Positions 42,564 through 43,645 of a stretch of DNA of 43,645 bases are shown one piece after another. The stretch lies in the NCBI GenBank assembly GCA_031260485.1, contig JAIRJU010000237.1, positions 1-43,645 on the forward strand, read 5' to 3'. The notes under the pieces are model-generated. The model had not been told where the DNA came from. It worked only from the letters and a program-made list of their open reading frames with translations, and ran no database searches. The DNA comes from Pseudomonadales bacterium (GTDB taxonomy: Bacteria > Pseudomonadota > Gammaproteobacteria > Pseudomonadales > Pseudohongiellaceae). Each line of letters opens with the position of its first letter. The stretch's first letter is position 1. A program made the position numbers and the translations under genes.

Positions 42564-43527
42564 ACAACTCTTTGAACAGGTCTTGCGTGCCGTTGATGAC
42601 AGCGGATGGCAAGCCCTTATTCTTGATTCTCGTAAGCCGTTCCGCCTTCGCCTTTTTCGCGGAGATGAAAAAGGGTTTGACGTTCGCATTTACCTTTGGA
42701 ATTGCACGCATGGCGGAGGAGCGGCAAGAGCAAAAGACGAATACCGCGTACAACTGACTGGTGTGGTTCCCAGCGCGGTCGCTGGAGAAACCACGCTTTT
42801 GCTGGGTTGGCATTCGGGTTACGAAGTGTTCGTAGGGTTTGACATCAAGAAACACGATGGGCAAGCGTCGCAATCCCCGTCGATTCAGGTCAAGGAAGAA
42901 ACCTTGCAAAGCGCACACACCCGCGCCTTTGCGATTTGCCATCGTCAAAATGGAGAAATAGCAGTTGCGTTTCGTCCTGAATTTCTGGCGGACTATGCCC
43001 TGAACTCGGCATCGTTACACCTGACAGGCAAGGCAGCGGCGGATATGTCGCTGTTGAATAATTTGGACACGCTGACTGAAACGCAAATCGTAACGGTAAA
43101 GAATCAGGAACGGCAGATTGTTTTATCGCAAATTGCTCGGAAATTTCGGGCAACAGATTTCAGAAAGCGGGTTCTTGGTGCTTATGAACATCGCTGCGCA
43201 GCCTGTGGTGTTCAGTTAGAGCTTATTGATGCAGCACACATTATCCCTGTTGCGGCGCCCACAAGCACTGACGAAACCAAGAATGGAATTGCACTTTGCA
43301 AACTGCATCATACAGCGTTCGATAGAAATCTAATTTCTTTTGATGAGCGATATAAAATTGAGGTCAGTCACTCCGAAATTTCTCGTTTAACAGCCATAAA
43401 TCTTATTGGTGGCATCAAGGAATTCAAACAACAGCTGCGCACCGCTATAATTTTACCTGCTGATCGGCGCGATTATCCGCCGCCAGAGTATATTGCAGAA
43501 GCCAGAAAAATTCGTAGCTGGATATAG
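42544..43527 (+). CDS. HNH restriction endonuclease
   Basis: A 327-residue protein with a C-terminal HNH nuclease domain: CAAC near 218-221, DAAHIIPVA with the first His, and NGIALCKLHHTAFDRNLISF with Asn, the second zinc Cys pair and His. The N-terminal 200 residues (IYLWNCTHGGGAARAKDEYRV as a characteristic stretch) are presumably for DNA recognition; I cannot name that domain. Overlap with the methyltransferase gene implies a type II restriction-modification operon. A methyl-directed (type IV) enzyme is less likely because of the cognate methylase. AGAGG lies upstream of ATG 42544. Confidence 0.82.
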   Translation: MSPLSPKQLFEQVLRAVDDSGWQALILDSRKPFRLRLFRGDEKGFDVRIYLWNCTHGGGAARAKDEYRVQLTGVVPSAVAGETTLLLGWHSGYEVFVGFDIKKHDGQASQSPSIQVKEETLQSAHTRAFAICHRQNGEIAVAFRPEFLADYALNSASLHLTGKAAADMSLLNNLDTLTETQIVTVKNQERQIVLSQIARKFRATDFRKRVLGAYEHRCAACGVQLELIDAAHIIPVAAPTSTDETKNGIALCKLHHTAFDRNLISFDERYKIEVSHSEISRLTAINLIGGIKEFKQQLRTAIILPADRRDYPPPEYIAEARKIRSWI

Positions 43528-43645
43528 CTATTGGCCTAACATTGCCTTAAGGAGCCTCCCGTCAACACCAAGCACATAGATTTCTTGCCCTGGTTTTCAG
43601 CCTTGCTTTACGCATCACGCACTACAACACCCTTCGCCATCACCA
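43528..43645. other. End of window: no gene assigned, GCCTAAC heptamer after the endonuclease
   Basis: GCCTAAC at 43534-43540 begins 6 bases after the endonuclease stop. One plus-strand frame is open from about 43560 to the edge but has no start codon. CCTTAAGG (43545-43552) is palindromic. If an attC site is here, its right half lies beyond the window. Confidence 0.35.

Noticed and set aside
43195-43350. HNH domain as a homing endonuclease or mobile intron
   Set aside because: There is no intron or intein around it, and overlap with a methyltransferase gene fits restriction-modification better.

Overview
The window is a 43.6 kb stretch of a GC-rich gammaproteobacterial chromosome. The evidence is gene order: aspS-ruvC-ruvA-ruvB-tolQRAB-pal-cpoB-queE-queC-tRNA-Lys-nadA, then tusA-perM-dapA-bamC-purC, miaE, and an opgGH osmoregulated-glucan operon. 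BamC, CpoB, BepA, TolA and OpgG all point to a Gram-negative outer membrane. I cannot name the genus. A Tat-exported DUF1552 protein with a DUF1592-type cytochrome recalls aerobic environmental gammaproteobacteria such as the Cellvibrionales or Steroidobacter type, but that is inference.

Layout. 1-2488 (minus): proS with two short genes behind it (one running off the left edge), and an HU-family protein with its own terminator. 2489-15430 (plus): a promoter, fmdB, aspS, ruvCAB, the complete Tol-Pal set, queE/queC, tRNA-Lys(UUU) and nadA. 15502-16974 (minus): bepA. 17082-23395 (plus): tusA, a PerM-like permease, dapA, bamC, purC, rmuC, miaE. 23628-26154 (minus): a DTW-domain protein, an enoyl-CoA hydratase-like protein and an SGNH hydrolase. 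26295-30031 (plus): opgG-opgH. 30028-40525 (minus): a 1332-residue phosphoesterase, a Tat-exported metallo-beta-lactamase-fold protein, and a tight operon of DUF1592-type cytochrome, DUF1552 protein and ankyrin protein. 40663-43527: an accessory island with an orphan Fic antitoxin (ribbon-helix-helix plus Fic-inhibitory segment), a Fic toxin cut off before its catalytic motif, and an N4-cytosine-type methyltransferase overlapping an HNH endonuclease (a probable type II restriction-modification pair). The island looks more AT-rich than the rest.

The most unusual signal is not a gene. At about fifteen places the DNA carries two to five tandem copies of a 12-19 bp unit. Each locus has its own unit sequence. 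The copies sit in intergenic spacers, run across stop codons (tolQ, tusA, miaE), supply the ribosome-binding site (ruvB), or lie inside the least constrained protein segments (FmdB tail, BamC pre-signal region, ankyrin-protein signal peptide, a linker in the phosphoesterase). This looks like a lineage-specific tendency to duplicate short segments wherever selection allows. The second lead is the island: the Fic reading frame loses family similarity almost exactly at a GTTAGGC heptamer, and the restriction-modification pair ends 6 bases before GCCTAAC, an arrangement like an integron gene cassette.
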